From: Paragonimus skrjabini miyazakii
Lineage: Eukaryota > Platyhelminthes > Trematoda > Plagiorchiida > Troglotrematidae
DNA: 64,000 bases
NCBI GenBank assembly: GCA_014338405.1
Contig: JTDE01000227.1
Coordinates: 250,351 to 314,350 of the forward strand
Direction of reading: 5' to 3'
Position numbers and translations under genes: made by a program. Shown here in pieces: positions 38,066 through 50,981 of this stretch. Below the pieces are notes generated by a model. The model was not told where the DNA came from and did no database searches. It worked only from the letters and a program-made list of their open reading frames with translations. Numbering within the stretch: position 1 is the stretch's first letter; each line of letters starts with the position of its first letter.

Positions 38066-40972
38066 GTAAGAATTATTGTGACCAAAGTTCAAAGTATAAG
38101 TCATTTTGTTATGAAAAGTAATCAAATGAACAAATGTTAAGAATGATCAAGCAATATGGAATACCACTTTTAATAATTAGAAGTAATACCATTTCGTATT
38201 CAAGGTAACGTACTCCGGTGTATGACGTAGTGAACTGATAAACTGATTAACCAATGAAAAGCAGGGGGCTCACTTGTGTAGATTAGAAAGCACTCACGGT
38301 GGATCACTTCGCGCTCAAAGAGACTGTTCAGAAGCCAGAGTCACAGCACATGCAAGCTGTGTTAAAAACGTAAAGTATGATGTTGATGATGACGATGATG
38401 AAGGATAAAAATAACGAGGCTGAAATTCAGTGCAATTCAGTTGCAATCAAGTGTGAGTTTTTCTTCTCGTGTGTTCCCAGGACTGGCTAAAAGTCAGAAG
38501 GTGATACACAGATCCATATTCATTGAATCACCTGCGGACTAACCAAAAGATTATTTTTTTAAATGTTGGCAAACAATCCAAGCTACTGATTCTCATGCTC
38601 CACTAGTCTAGATAAGCATATTCTACCTTAAAGTAGGGGGTTGCAATGGCTACAGCCAAAATGTATCGGAATGATAAATATATAATTTTCTATGAAACTA
38701 GCCATCAAACAGACTGGTCTCTATCTTACACGAACGAATTAGACAGATAAAGTAATCTGAGTGAGAGTAGAATCAACGGTTGTTGTGTGCTGAACTCATT
38801 TGTCACCGGTAAAATTACGGTTCTGTGTTCACCGTCCGAGACGAAACGATTAAAAAAAGACTGCATGGTTTGTTCACAAACTGATTCAAACTGTTTATGT
38901 AAGGAGTCCAGAAAGAGACGAAACTGAGCCAGCTAGTGTATTGGTTTGAGGGTAAACGTCGGTAAACTTTACACAACTGGAAAGGCATCTCATGGTGATT
39001 AGCCCAAAAGTAGATGTGTTAGCACGTCTTATCGCAGTCCCAATCGTTTATCTTGGCGCGGTTGCTTAACAGTGGAAAAGCGTCGGTTAAGGATTTGAAT
39101 AGACTTCCGGTTATCACCGCCTGATATATCAAGAAACAGCGGAACACTGGTTTTCGATTCAAGAACGTGTGGAGGCTTAGTAAGTAATCAGATCACTTTT
39201 CGATGACCTGAATAGATATATTCTACCTCAGGTAATCGCTGTTTATTTCAGCCAAAATTGAAATGCAGACAAAATGATGTAAACCACTCCATCATACACA
39301 ATACTTCTGGAGCCAATGATATTCGGCTTCACACACAAAGGTTGTCTGTTGTAATCTTGTTCTGATATCTCATGTCTGGTGAGTCTAAACAATGAAAAAA
39401 CCGGTCCGGATGAAATGAAGGCTTGTGACTAAGCATCATAACTGACACAGTGTCGTGTGAAATGGTTTCAACAATCCAATTGTCGTGTAAGAAAAATGGA
39501 CATAGAAAAAGCGAATATTTCACTTTTATAACCAGATTATAAGTGACTACGATACATAGACTTGAAAGTATTTCATTCACTGTATTGTCGTTGCTTAAAC
39601 TTTTAGAAACCTGTCAAGTGAACAGAAGACTGTGAACGCTTCAAATCAAATGTAATACGACATTACTTGCTTCCCCAAACCTGAATGTTTATTCAGGACC
39701 TTTATCGGCATGCCAAATTTTATTCAATTGTCCCGTCGTTTTCGTTGTAATTGCACACTAAGGTTTGTACACCGACACGAATAATCAACCTTTTGCACCA
39801 AGCTATGTTCTGTCAGATTCATGTATGACTATAAAAAGTACTATCCCTATCTGGTCGGACAAACTCTCAACTGACTCACCGGATGGATCAGACGGAAATA
39901 ACAAAAGTTCCGTAACGAATTCTAGGATGAAACAGATGAGTACTCGAAAATGCTTCAGGTCCTTGTAGTCCGTTACCAGAACATTAAATAAAAAAGATTT
40001 ACTTATCGAGTTCACCTGAAATCCTTCCACTTTTTTGGTAAAGTACTTGTGCAGATTTCCGAGCATATACGAGGTCGGTTGAATTGGTGGATGAAGCCTT
40101 ACGTATGTAACATGAGTATCGTAGTTTTAAATCGTAATGTAGTGTAGCATAGTATAGTCTGACCAAAAAGAAGACTTCACACAAAGTTCGGGTCAAACCT
40201 GAAATGGACTTCTGAGCGAACCCATCGTTTACATCATCTATTTTTAGCGACCGAATCACAAACTTACTTCTGTGAAAACTTCTGATAGCGTCGTCAACGT
40301 GTAGTTTAATAAAGAAGTGTATAGCAAAATTGACTGGCCTGTTAGATACAGAAAACCTGACTTTGTAGTTGTCATTCGGTAACAATTACCTATCAGGTTG
40401 GCGGCATCCGAAACGGATTAGCCTGTCACGATGGCCGAGGTCAAAGGACGCCTGCACCCCAAACCATCACCCCAAGTGGCTTGCGCTGCACCACTTGTCG
40501 TTCCACTCACACGCCATGTATCCGGTGTAAACCCGAAGGAATAAGACCAGTAGGTGTGTGAGTGAGGCCTTTGTGTCCAGCCGGCCAATGCTGGTTAGAA
40601 AACTGTATGGCTAGCAGGAAAAGGAAACCCTTAACTCTCGGAAAATAAACACAGAGAGAGACTGCAATGACAAGATCTATACTAGGAAGAAAGATACGCA
40701 AAATGTAGTACAAGAAGCATTTAAGTGTAGGAATGCATGCTATTGCATTCAAGAGAGGATAAGAATGAAAAAAATTAAGATTGGACTACGAAAGGACCAG
40801 GCAAACGATTCATCGTACAATACACCAACAAAGCTCAAGAAAAGAATGTATAGACTAACGCAGACACTAAAGTTTCTGAAAAGAGGAACAAAGTAGTTGT
40901 CGAACAACCATTCTTGGCCGATGCAATCACTAACAAAAATAAAAAGGATATCCTGATATGACATACCTGAGC
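38066..40972. other. Probable CUB gene intron, or sequence beyond its last recognised exon
   Basis: Mostly AT-rich. A GC-richer block at about 40390-40590 may be the untranslated 3' end of the adjacent minus-strand LINE or another repeat. No LDL-receptor, EGF or third CUB signature was seen. Confidence 0.45.
38379..38402 (+). repeat. Imperfect (GAT)n microsatellite
   Basis: ATGTTGATGATGACGATGATG. Such runs end RTE-type elements, but the flank here does not match the RTE tail seen elsewhere in the window, so it is listed only as a microsatellite. Confidence 0.7.
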
Positions 40973-42320
40973 CTAAAGTACTCGTCCTCTCTTCGCCGAC
41001 GGTGCACTATGAGTACGTTGGTGACCTACTAATCCCAAACGGCCAGCGCATTCGCGGCCGCACACATCGCAACGCCATATAGTCATGTCACCACGATCTA
41101 TGGCACCAATGGTCCCCTTGAATATCGCGAGCTTTTGTTCTCGGCCGCGCAATAACTGCTCGTTTAATTCGCGGACACCCTTCCGTATCATATTCTTTCA
41201 GGCAGTTCGGTTCAACGCTAAGTCTTCCAAACATATAAAATCAATTTTACAACGTGACAGACTTACCTGCACAGCATCCTGGTATCCCCGCTTTGGACAA
41301 CCAGAATTCCGCTTACCTAATCTCAGTTGTCCATACAGCACTTGCTTCGGGATATGGTCATCGCCAGCGAAACTGATTCAATATCAGCAGGACTTCCATC
41401 CCGTTCATGTCCGCTCGCCGCAGTACCTCAGTGTTCGGAACCATGTCCGACCACCCAGTACCCAAGATATGTCTTAGACCTTGCAAATGAAAGCGGCTCA
41501 GATATCGCACGTTCCGCTGATACAATGTCCACGGTTCACTGCCGTACAGCAGTATAGACAGCATGATTAAGCGGTAGATAAACAGCTTAGTGCTCGGCTT
41601 TAGGCTGTGATACTTCTAAACACGTATTTCAAGACGTCCGAAAGTAGTGCTAGCCTTAGTCACACGAGCTCTCAACTCGCGGTTCACGGACAGATCGGTG
41701 GTCAGATTGCCGCCCAAGTAGCAGAAAGCTGTGCAGATGTCAACAACCTCTCCATTAACACGGATTTGAAGTGGAAGTGCACAGACAGCACCTCTGGTTG
41801 GAGAAGGCTGAAAGAAAGAAAATGTCTTACCTGTGGTGATATCCAGTCCAAACTTGGATGCTGCGGTCGCGAACGCCGTGGCCAATCGCTGTAGTTCGTC
41901 CTCGCTGTGTGCGAACAGCGTGCTGTCATCTGCGAACATAAGCATGCGCGTCGTTGAGGTATGTAACCGGGTTGGGGCGCCGAAACGTCGAATATTCAGT
42001 AGGCGCCCATCCGTCCAGTACTTTGTCTCAACGCCGTTCTCCTTAGAGTTGTGAAAAGCAACTGTTACAATGGCAATCAAATATATACCTATTAGGGCTG
42101 GGGCTAGCACACAACCCCGTTTTACGCCAGTGACAATGTCTAAGTCGGCAGAGGTAGATCCACACGATTGCATCTCCGCCATTATGTCCACAATCAACAT
42201 TCTAATAAAATTGACGAACTTGCCTGGACGTCCAAACCTACCAAACACCGTCCAAATTATCTATCAGTACTCAATGAAACGTTTGGTTCACAAACTAATC
42301 GACGGTTAGTTGTAAGTGCC
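40973..42320 (-). mobile_element. Non-LTR retrotransposon (LINE) RT to C-terminal zinc finger, 5'-truncated
   Basis: Reading down from about 42310: a decayed start, then FGRFGRPGKFVNFIRMLI, TGVKRGCVLAPALIGIYL, the catalytic box MLMFADDSTLFAHSEDELQ, FGLDITTGKTFSFFQPSPTRG-like sequence, CTAFCYLGGNLTTD and ARVTKASTTFGRL (continuous to 41616). After a frame break follow MLSILLYGSEPWTLYQRN and ILGTGWSDMVPNTEVLRRA, then a last part with a C2H2 finger (CDVCGRECAGRLGLVGHQRTH-like spacing) and a stop at 40973. The order RT, FADD box, Y-G-S-E-x-W box and terminal finger matches a LINE family common in animal genomes. The endonuclease is missing; at least two frame breaks make it inactive, although FADD is intact. 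Confidence 0.85.
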
Positions 42321-42344
42321 TCGAACGCCGTTGCAAAGGGTTAC

Positions 42345-43838
42345 GTAGTCACCTATTGCCAATCAACCTGAAGAATTCTTTTAATCCGCATCGAAATTTG
42401 ACATTATAGTAGATTTTGATCAATCAATATCATCCGAGCTCAAGGCCAACTAATTGGAGGGGCCACTTTTTAACAATACGTTTTGGATCGACTAGGTTGA
42501 AAATAACAAACCACATACCAGATGCCAAGATGTGATCGGCTTTGAATTTGATATATATAAAGCGAACTATATGCCACCGTCAGAAATTGCTTTGAAAACC
42601 GAGATGATAATGTATATTCATGACATGTGTGTTCACACAAAGGACGTAACGTCAAAAATCCGAACACCAACTATATATCACTGTTTGGTACTGATTTACT
42701 GTTAATGGATTGCATTGTTGTGGTCGACAAGTCCAGTGATCGTTAGTCAGAAGGAAGTGCAGTGCTGGTCCACGATTTGAGGAGAAGCTATACTTTAGTC
42801 CATGTACCATCATCCAGGCCTCAGTCACACCCATTTGTTTTACAATGTATACGTTGCAGTAATTAGACAATATATGATGGATTTCAAAGATCTCAGTTGT
42901 GATAGGATTTAAGCTAATCTTTTTGTAGAATTCGCAATTACAGGAAGTAAAATAAGATCATTTTAATTTTAAAAAAACAAATATTTCAAATAATCTCATC
43001 ACTTTCTCAAATAGCGAGAATGCAAACAGACTAGTTTGACTCGACAATCCATCACCTAACAAACTACGTCAGATATCCCATCATATTGTTGTACTATACG
43101 AAGGCTAGTTCAATAAGCTAAGCGTTATAATTAATTTCTTATATTTTGTTACCACTACTACTAATGCTAATTCAACAGTTTAGCTCCACATAAAAGTGAC
43201 TAATTGACCTGGCACCCGATTCCTATCCAGGAGAAAGTTGTCGACCTTGCCTTGGACATATTTCACTGGCTCGACATCATTGGATCGGTCAACAAACCGG
43301 CAACTCTTAAGCTACTCAGTCCAGAGCCCACGAAAGTATTCGATATCAGCGTAGACTGATTCATGTTAGTTTTAAGAAAACCCAACTGTTGTTCTTCGAA
43401 TGATCTATCCAGTCCTGTACTTCCAATAATACTGTTGTCCAGTTGTTGAGTTCTACTTCTGTAAACGAAATCACTGTGGCCGACCCACGGTTATGTTTGC
43501 CATCGACAGCGAGCACCCGCAATCAGGATTATAACGAACAGAGGTTCTAAACGAGAGGTAACTGTTGGTCCAATGGTAACAATTTACTAGGAAGATGCGG
43601 GAACAAAACCACGGCACCATCACCATGTATGTGGGGTAGTGACCCGATTCACCCACGAACATATATCGCCATCTAGGACATATTAGGAATAAAATCACGC
43701 TGTTGAGGCCCTATATTACATTAGGTGAATCAAGTGCAGACTGAGTAAATTAAATCCCCAGATATGCGTAGTTGGTTTTAAATTCACAAGAAAAGGTTGT
43801 TAGAATAACTCGGCGTATCTCATTACCTTGTCATTTAG
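42345..43838. other. No recognisable gene
   Basis: AT-rich sequence and short frames without motifs between the LINE and the possible exon at 43839. Confidence 0.45.
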
Positions 43839-44081
43839 GTCTTTCCAAGACAGGAAAAAGTCGCAATTGACGTGTCAGCTGATGTCCCGGTATATCAGTC
43901 CGGAAGTTACATGGTCCAGAAAATCAGACCACTGTCTAACATGTTTATTCTCACCAACACTCTCACAAGGCTGGTAACGGGTTATCTCAGGCGGTTGCAA
44001 TTACAAGGGAACGGCGATATTGCGGTGCTCAATGATTTACACTCACCAGCTTACAGATCGGACCCAAGTCCCACCATCATG
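43839..44081 (+). CDS. Possible internal exon, unrecognised product
   Basis: An 81-codon open block (VFPRQEKVAIDV... to ...SDPSPTIM) follows a pyrimidine-rich acceptor (CATTACCTTGTCATTTAG) and ends at a GTTAGT donor, in phase 0 at both ends. Phase 0 is compatible with the GTAAGA end of the second CUB exon at 38065. The frame stays open to 44279, but that last part lies in a foldback repeat. I recognise no domain. It could be a later exon of the CUB gene, an exon of another gene, or chance. Confidence 0.3.
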
Positions 44082-44117
44082 GTTAGTGAAGTAATGTGGG
44101 AACGAATTGATGAATTA

Positions 44118-44539
44118 ACGAACCCATCTAGTGATAAAATAGAATTTAGTTTCCAGTTGAACAACGCTCATAATCCACCACGGCTTTCGGATTCTGACAG
44201 ACCTTCCAACCAACCTTTTCCGTACGGAAACACTAGGCACGAAGTTCTCTCTTGCCAAATTGGTTCGGAGTACAGATAGGATAACTTAGTGACACTTGAT
44301 GAGAGGTCAGCGGCGCAATGGTCAACACGGTTGCTTCATGTAAGCATGATCACCGTTTCACTTTCTGCTATGACAAGCCTATGCACTACTAGCGAACGTT
44401 AACAGCAGCGAAACTACAGTTCAGTTTCCTTTCAAAAGAGGATGTTTGGAAAGTTTATCTGAATTTGCAATCTGTGATTAAATATGATCGATGGTTAGCG
44501 TAAAATTAAATGATTGAAAATCCCCGGAGTAGTCATCAG
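44118..44539. repeat. Family 1 foldback repeat (inverted arms)
   Basis: The left arm in reverse: TTTCCAGTTGAACAACGCTC, TCTGACAGACCTTCCAACC, GGAAACACTAGGCACGAAG. The right arm forward from about 44290: GAGGTCAGCGGCGCAATGGTC (A box), ACACGGTTGCTTCATGTAAG, TTAACAGCAGCGAAACTACAG, ending CGGAGTAGTCATCAG. The open reading frame that crosses 44130-44279 is a by-product of the left arm. Confidence 0.62.
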
Positions 44540-47219
44540 AAATAAACATTGTAGCGAACACGCTTGTTTTCGGTTATTCATCTTTAATACGGTTGAGTAA
44601 TTGGAATCCGAAATTACTTGTCTTCTCCGAGGTAGTGTTAATCAATACTCGCCGTCCGGTCCTGTGTATGCATAAGCTGTTGGCTCACACAGTTTGCCCT
44701 GGAACTGATAGCAGTCCTTGTTTCATGTAAACCCCATCGTTGATTGTTTCTATTGTTGTTATTATCCGCATGTCCTATATATTTTAACGTTTTACGTTCA
44801 TGACTGAAGGGAGTAAACCAAATGTTGACATCTCGCGACGAGTCTTCTATCCTTATTGGTGAACTGGATCAAGGAAACTCAATGCTTTAAATATTCATCA
44901 TCAAGCAAAATGCATAAAATTTACAGGAAACATAATTCTCAGGGTGAAGTGAACAAAACGAGTTCAATTGAAGTCAAACACGTCACAGATACATACGGAG
45001 ACAACATTTGGGTACAGTTACGTCACAATTATGACACGACTGAAACCATGGCGCTTTGATCAGTTGTGGTGTGGGTGGTAGGCCATAGCAACCGCGAAAC
45101 CTGAACAAAGCGTTTCTGTGCACACAGGAGTGGGTTGTTCAGTAGGATTCCGATCGCCTCAGCTGCGACTCAAATTCGACATCTCACGGCTTTTGACTGA
45201 CCGCGTCTGACCTGGTGAATCGGATAGAAAGAAGAGGCCGGGTTGATTATATGGCATTGGTAATTGTGTTGATGACTCCGCTATTAATCCACGCTGGAAG
45301 ACGCTCATGAATACGTTTAGATAAGTGCCTGGTCGTGATGACATTAAACTAGTCGACACAGGAGTAGTAACAACATACCGAACAAGACTTTTTCTGTGTT
45401 TGATCATCAGGCTAAGTACAACACAACAAATATGAAAACAGTAACCAAGGTAAGTAAGAAAATCGGTCAAAAGAGGTTGTGGGTTGCGTGTTTTCTAGCA
45501 ATTACACAATCATTCTTTCAAATTGTGAGCTTGATTGACAGTAGACCAGGGGAGGTTGTGCCCGTACCAACTTCTTCTGAGCACAGGAGTTGCATAGTCG
45601 GATACTAATGGCCTTGATGACAGTCAACATTCGGAACCTCACTATTCTGATCAATTTCTTGGCATTTGGTAGAAAATCCGAAAGGCATTTTTCTTACTGG
45701 CACAGTCGATCAGATGTGCAAGAATGACCCTTAAAACTGCATTAGCCATACCACTTTCCAACCATGCAGGCTGGTGTTCGCGTACTCTTGCAGACAGCAG
45801 CCGTGTAGAACGATTAATGTATGCTGCTCAACACGAGCAAAGAAACACGTAGACGCAACAGCTAGTTGCAGAATATGGAGGTTTGTCCTTGGATTTTGAC
45901 ATGACGACAAATGTTGAACGGAAGCTCACACACAACTGAGCGGCAAGGTAGGTTGCTTCGACTGTTTTTTGAGCTTTCTCGCGATAACTTGGACCACGCA
46001 ATCTCTCTTGAACTGGAGAATGATAAATGTAAATTTCCTATTCACAGAAGGTGGTTTAGGTGTCAACTGTACCGCTTGCATCACATTCTGAATAAAACGC
46101 ATTCAGAAGCTATTCTGCATGAACACTTCTTATAACTAATCATCAATCAAGTTAACAAATGCATACACCCATAGGTTATTGCAAGAACGAGACAACTCTT
46201 TGCTTGTAATTTTCTACCTCTTTGTTGGACGGTTTACAGATGAAAAAATGAATAAAAGTGAACGACAGGAAATTTCAATAAAGCTACTAGCGTTTAACCA
46301 TGTCAACAACAAAAATTGGAACACAATGAAACAACGTTTCGTCAGAAATGCTTATTTAATTACCTGTCGGATTGGGTTAGGTTGGTGTCCAGGAAACTTG
46401 TAGCGCAGGTTTTTCCCCACGTATGTACCGATCGAGTAGAATTCTGGAACTCTCAACCGAATCGGTCGTAACCAGAGCTGGGCAGTGTGTTCCTCTGAAA
46501 ATCACTTCCGGTTACAAAGTTGCCTGCAAATTTCACAATCCAGTTACAGCGAACAACTCCTTAGACATTCATCCCTGTTTAGTGGTATAAGATATACCAG
46601 TGAGTAACCCGGGGTGTGGAGTATGTTGTAAGTAAGAGTTAGGTTAACTCAAAGGTGCTCGTAATGTTAGTCCCTGTAGGTAAGGGTTTTTCTTGGGCTT
46701 TATAATCCTTCAAGTAGCTTGACAGTTAATCATTTCAGTACATGTCAACTTGCATTTTTATGCTAAAGACGACAGACATGTACATTCTTTGGCAGGTGTG
46801 GACGCATCATGGGGCAGAACACAGTGGTCACAAGTTATTCATAGGAGGTGAATATCGTTTGACCTTGACTACACAAGTTGTAGACTGGCTTAACATATCT
46901 GTTAATGGAGGTCCCAAAGTCTTGTTTGAAGGTAGTAGCCAGCTCAAGTTTGAAACCGAGTCTACGTAACTTTGCATTTGTTGACGTTGAAGGGTAGAGT
47001 ATTTTCAGCGGACCACTGGGCTGAATAGCATAAACCGCTCTGTAGGGATTCCATATTCTCATGACATTTTGAAACTCGCAATAATTTTTGTCATCGGCCC
47101 AGAACGGCATCGACGATTTGATGTTGGCTAATAAGCAAGCGAAATGAGTAAATAGCAGGGACCTTAAATTAACCTCTGCAGAACACCGTCGTTCTTAGGA
47201 AACTATTGAGATATCTATA
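44540..47219. other. No firm gene
   Basis: Holds several 65-100-codon frames on both strands (45159-45470 and 46835-47110 minus; 45911-46135 and 46742-46969 plus). Some look protein-like, but none shows a motif I can name. Decayed retroelement is the likeliest content. Confidence 0.4.
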
Positions 47220-47575
47220 TGTACACCTCAATGTGAAACCTAAGTTTGATCAGGTAATCCTCAAGCGACCGCAGTAACTGTTCAGTGGGGCAAACACAGT
47301 GGAGTTACCGTGATAGGATGGAGCGATCAACCCTGCCGAAGACCGTGAAAAAGCCAAGGTAAAACAAATCAATGGCCAATCTTGCGTCGGCAGTCTTCGT
47401 CGAAAAGTTACGAGGACGCAGCACATTCCTGACATGAATATATACCTTATGGACGTCATGCTGCTCTTCTGTGATAAACGTGCAGAGAGTTGCACAATAA
47501 ACTCCCCATGACTTTGGATATAACTGAAAACAAAGTCAATGGATGATAGATTCCTGAGTCTTCTTTTCACCGACC
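47220..47575 (-). mobile_element. Probable LINE reverse-transcriptase fragment, heavily decayed
   Basis: In one minus-strand frame, HKVYIHVRNVLRPRNFS and FFTVFGRVDRSIL are followed, after a stop, by PTEQLLRSLEDYL. That resembles the LINE RT stretch D-x-K-x-A-F-D-R-V-D-R-S-x-L ... G-V-P-E-x-L-x-x-L-x-x-Y-L. The catalytic Asp of A-F-D is replaced by Gly. Neighbouring minus-strand reading frames (46835-47110 and 47600-47839) could belong to it but show no motif I recognise. Confidence 0.4.
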
Positions 47576-48639
47576 TTGGAAGATAGGTGTGACTGTGAAC
47601 TATTTCAAGGTTTTCGACAGAAAACCAGTCGACAAGGAATGATTAAAAGTTACTGTAGGTAGTTCAGCTGATTCGGTAATGCGAATTTTGAAGGCAACAA
47701 GAGATATTAAGTCTGGACAGGATAAGTTGTGAATCAGTAGGTTATGTGAATTGACTCTGGCTTGCGATACCTGGAGTAAATCTGTTAAGTTGTCCTCCAT
47801 GTGACAAAAACTCGCTCGTAAATTGTACTTGTCACACATAGGTACTGTTTATCATCCCCTACATCTACATTAGTTTGAAGTTGCGAACTGCTAATCCAAC
47901 CCCTCGTGTGTGCTGCAACTTTACTAAGGAACAGTTTGAGTCATCGACAGCTTTTGAACAAGACCGCATAGATGGCTAAACTGATTTTTCTTATAGCAGC
48001 CGTGGTACGATTGCGTTACATGGCATACCCATCAAAGGCAGTCAGTTTGAATTGTTACCTGTTCTAAGCTGATCGTTTCAATTTAATCAGAACTTTGGTT
48101 TTACTTTTTAGATGTCTTGATCTTTTAATGAATGTTGAACACTACTAAAACACGGTCGTTAGTGGCATCAGAAATTTCCTCAACGATGACTTGACAATGA
48201 TGACGAACACTGTGACACGACGGAATCAGACTATTCAACCTTACTGAATCGCGTATTACGAGCTACGTGAGACTTTTAGAACTATAGTTTGGGAGATGAT
48301 GTGGGTGATTTAGCAAAAGTACCCGAAAGCAACTGTTCCAGGACCACTGCAACCAAGAGCTATAATTTCCGAAGTACCGGTACTGTCAACCTGGTTGGTA
48401 GGAGTATAATCAAGACCAGATGGCTGTTGGTATACTCACCACCTAGTAAGCTCCTGCAAATGCTTGAACATTCCAGTTAACATTAAACCCTAGAAGACTT
48501 TCCCAGCGGAGGGAGATGTTGCAGGACTAAACAAATGGTTTGTGAAATCTAGCCCAGGTTGAATAAAGTATAGTATCGACAAAGTTTGGGATTAAACTAA
48601 AGACAGTATTCCGCGTAGAGTGTTACGTAAGACTGTCTA

Positions 48640-49155
48640 GCCAGTCATATGTGCAGAAGATCTGTAAAACACAGAAGATGATGACCTGGGGTAGACGAAT
48701 GAAGTTGTTCACCAAGGCGTTGGCCACTGTAGGTCGGGTTCGTCTCCCGGACTTCGGTCTCCGCAGTTCACAGAGTCGGCGGCTGGAGATGTTGGGTAAG
48801 ATGGCAGCTAATCGGGCTCAATGAGGTGAACGCTGTCGCTGTTTGGCCAAGTCGTCTGGGAAGTAAATGCACTTCATGACGCCAGCCAGTGAAAGATGTC
48901 ATGGAGCTAGCTGTCTTGCTGACAACACCTTATTTTCACTTATAGCACGGTTGTTCGTTTGTAAGATGCAGACAGCTTGATGTTGAATGCTTGAGCATAT
49001 ATGTGGGTATTTTAGTAGGTGCGTCACCCTATCTACTTCCACTCATTTTCCTTGGTTAGAGTTTGCCTTCTCATTCATGTTTGCATGGCGGTTGAGCATC
49101 AGCAAGAATCACTGATATCATATTGTCTGTGATGACGATAGTAATCATGATGAAG
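48640..49155 (+). mobile_element. 5'-truncated RTE-type LINE 3' end
   Basis: The plus strand reads MMTWGRRMKLFTKALATVG, then RVRLPDFGLRS, RRLEMLGKMAANRAQ and a stop. This is the C-terminus of the RTE-type family of which a longer copy lies at 54.9-57.9 kb. The shared nucleotide block includes TTCACCAAGGCGTTGGCCAC. The copy ends in the family tail: TTGAGCATCAG, then ATCACTGATATCATATTGTCTG and a decayed (GAT)n run near 49130-49155. Only the last few hundred bases are present, as expected of incomplete target-primed reverse transcription. Confidence 0.78.
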
Positions 49156-50721
49156 TTGTTTCCTAGACTGATTAAGCGGAAGTAATTAGAATGTTACGAG
49201 TAAATAAGGTTTACCGATACGAGAAGAGGTACGATGCACAATAGGTAAAACACCATCTTTCACAAATGGTACCACAAGTGTGAAACTATCGTACAACGGT
49301 GGGGAAAAAAATCGCCTTCTTGTAATTTCTCTTTCTACTACGTTCCCGTTAAGGAAATAAAAACAGAAAAAAAAACTAATTTCATAACAATCTAAGCTGG
49401 TCTGGTCTGCTGAACGAGAAAGCAAATTAATATTGTAGTTGAACATACGTGTTACATCGGTAGTAATCGACGTAGTTCAGCAAAAATAAAAGACAAGCCG
49501 GATTAGACCCACATATACTTTCAGAGAACGCGCAACAATTTAGTTGCAAAAATGACATATTCAAAGGTAAACAACGGGAACCGCGTAACCATACAAAATA
49601 GTACAAAACGACAAATATGTACAACAAACATTATAGTATAAAGTTTTACAAGGAAGAAGTTGAATCTACTAGAGGAGGTTTGCCGAGTGGCAAGGGCTAA
49701 ATCCGTATGTACTGTCTACTGGGTTGGCATTCTAACTTCTGGACTGAACACAGAAGACGTGTTGTAGCGACCTGGAGATATTCCCGGCCTGCCTGTTGTA
49801 TGATGTGTAAAATCCTTCCTAAAATCTTAACTCATTGTACATAGGACCCTAAGGATCTTCGTCTGCCATCTGCTTGATGCATGTGATCGCGTTTGTTTGT
49901 TTGCATGCTTGTCGGCCTATGCGTGTCAAGGACGCCATACACATCCTTCCGGCTTGCTCGCGCACTCGACGGTCGGATCCTCAGTCTCCCCAGCTATTTC
50001 ACGTATCGGTGTCGTCTAGCGCTGATCGAGACCATTTGTAATTATCGCATAATATATTTTCGGTCTCAGTAATTATCTTTATTTTTACTTCGCGTCTGGT
50101 ATTGTTGCGTATACCTGAGGACACGTTAATTTAATGCACGTACGCACTAAAGTGTCAATGTCACTTATATCAACCACAGGAGCAAGCGATGGTACATAGA
50201 TGTCCCCATCAAAATCGAGTGTTCTTTGGCATGACAGAATGGCAAAAGTGTGAGGATGGCATACGAAGTTGTGTGCACCTATTCACTAATTTCATCAGGT
50301 AAGAGGGCAATTCGAAATGAACGAAGCACACCTGACGAGGCCACGTGAACTACTTAAGGTGGACGATTGACAAAAGTAATTGTTAGATCAGAAAGATTAC
50401 TCAACGAGAATCGTAATCACTCCCGGTCCGGATAGCGCAATGTTTGAACAACAAACCACACCCTTCTGACACCGAAACATTGCATATAATAATGCGTCAG
50501 CACTCGCATTCATCAACTCAGGTTACAGACGCGTGTAGTTGTCACGGTCAGAGCGTATCCGAATTTAAGTTAACACTTCTGTTGTTGTTGTTGTTTTTGC
50601 CTTTTTGCAACCCCATTGGCTTCTCAAGATCACCTACGATATAAGGAGTAACTAGCATCGGACGCGACAGGAAAGTCTACCTAGAATCAGAGCTGGTTCA
50701 TGGGCATTGAAGGCGCTCTCA
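49156..50721. other. No recognisable gene; GC-richer block at 49.85-50.05 kb
   Basis: The sequence at about 49850-50050 is richer in C and G than its surroundings and has no open frame. It may be part of an LTR or an untranslated region of an element, but no terminal repeat partner was seen. Confidence 0.35.
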
Positions 50722-50733
50722 GGGGGGGGGGGG
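50722..50733 (+). repeat. G12 homopolymer
   Basis: A run of twelve G. Its length may be misread by sequencing, which could hide or create a frameshift in the frame that leads into the possible exon at 50794. Confidence 0.9.
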
Positions 50734-50793
50734 TCAGAATACTCTAATTGTCTATGGAATTTGAAAGGTTTCATTCTATCGTGTTCTCCTCAG

Positions 50794-50981
50794 TCGACTA
50801 GCGTTAAAGAACCACTCTCAAACAGATCGGATACAAATAATTTTGGGCACACAACTATGTGTAGGCGTAATGGTATCGTCCTAAATGTGCTGTTGCCCGT
50901 ATCTACGATCCTAAATTATACAGTGTCCGTCAGACTGAATGAACAGGGTTTTCCCTGTTATTTTACTTTCACTTTGACAGA
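50794..50981 (+). CDS. Possible internal exon, unrecognised product
   Basis: A very good acceptor (TTCTATCGTGTTCTCCTCAG) precedes 62 open codons and two extra bases, ending at a GTGAGT donor. The peptide has a cysteine near CRRNGIV and a strand-rich, N-glycosylation-like stretch (ILNYTVSVRLNEQGFPC) that would suit an extracellular beta-rich domain. Phase 0 at the start fits the end of the 43839-44081 block. No family is recognised, so linkage to the CUB gene is a guess. Confidence 0.3.

Noticed and set aside
41816..41845. Intron-like GTAAGA...TTTCAG inside the LINE on the minus strand
   Set aside because: The frame reads through with conserved LINE residues, so it is coding and not an intron.
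44082..44279. C-terminal part of the open frame following the possible exon at 43839
   Set aside because: From about 44118 it is the reverse arm of a foldback repeat, so the open frame there is not evidence of coding.
45159..45470. 103-codon minus-strand frame with a faint resemblance to a PLE thumb region (GTYLNVFMSVFQRGLIAE)
   Set aside because: Only one short similarity; neither RT box nor endonuclease motifs are nearby.
46835..47110. 91-codon minus-strand frame, and the plus-strand frame opposite
   Set aside because: Both strands are open and neither has a recognisable motif, so neither can be called.
49850..50110. Possible LTR
   Set aside because: Different composition from the surroundings, but no second copy, no TG...CA borders and no primer-binding site were seen.
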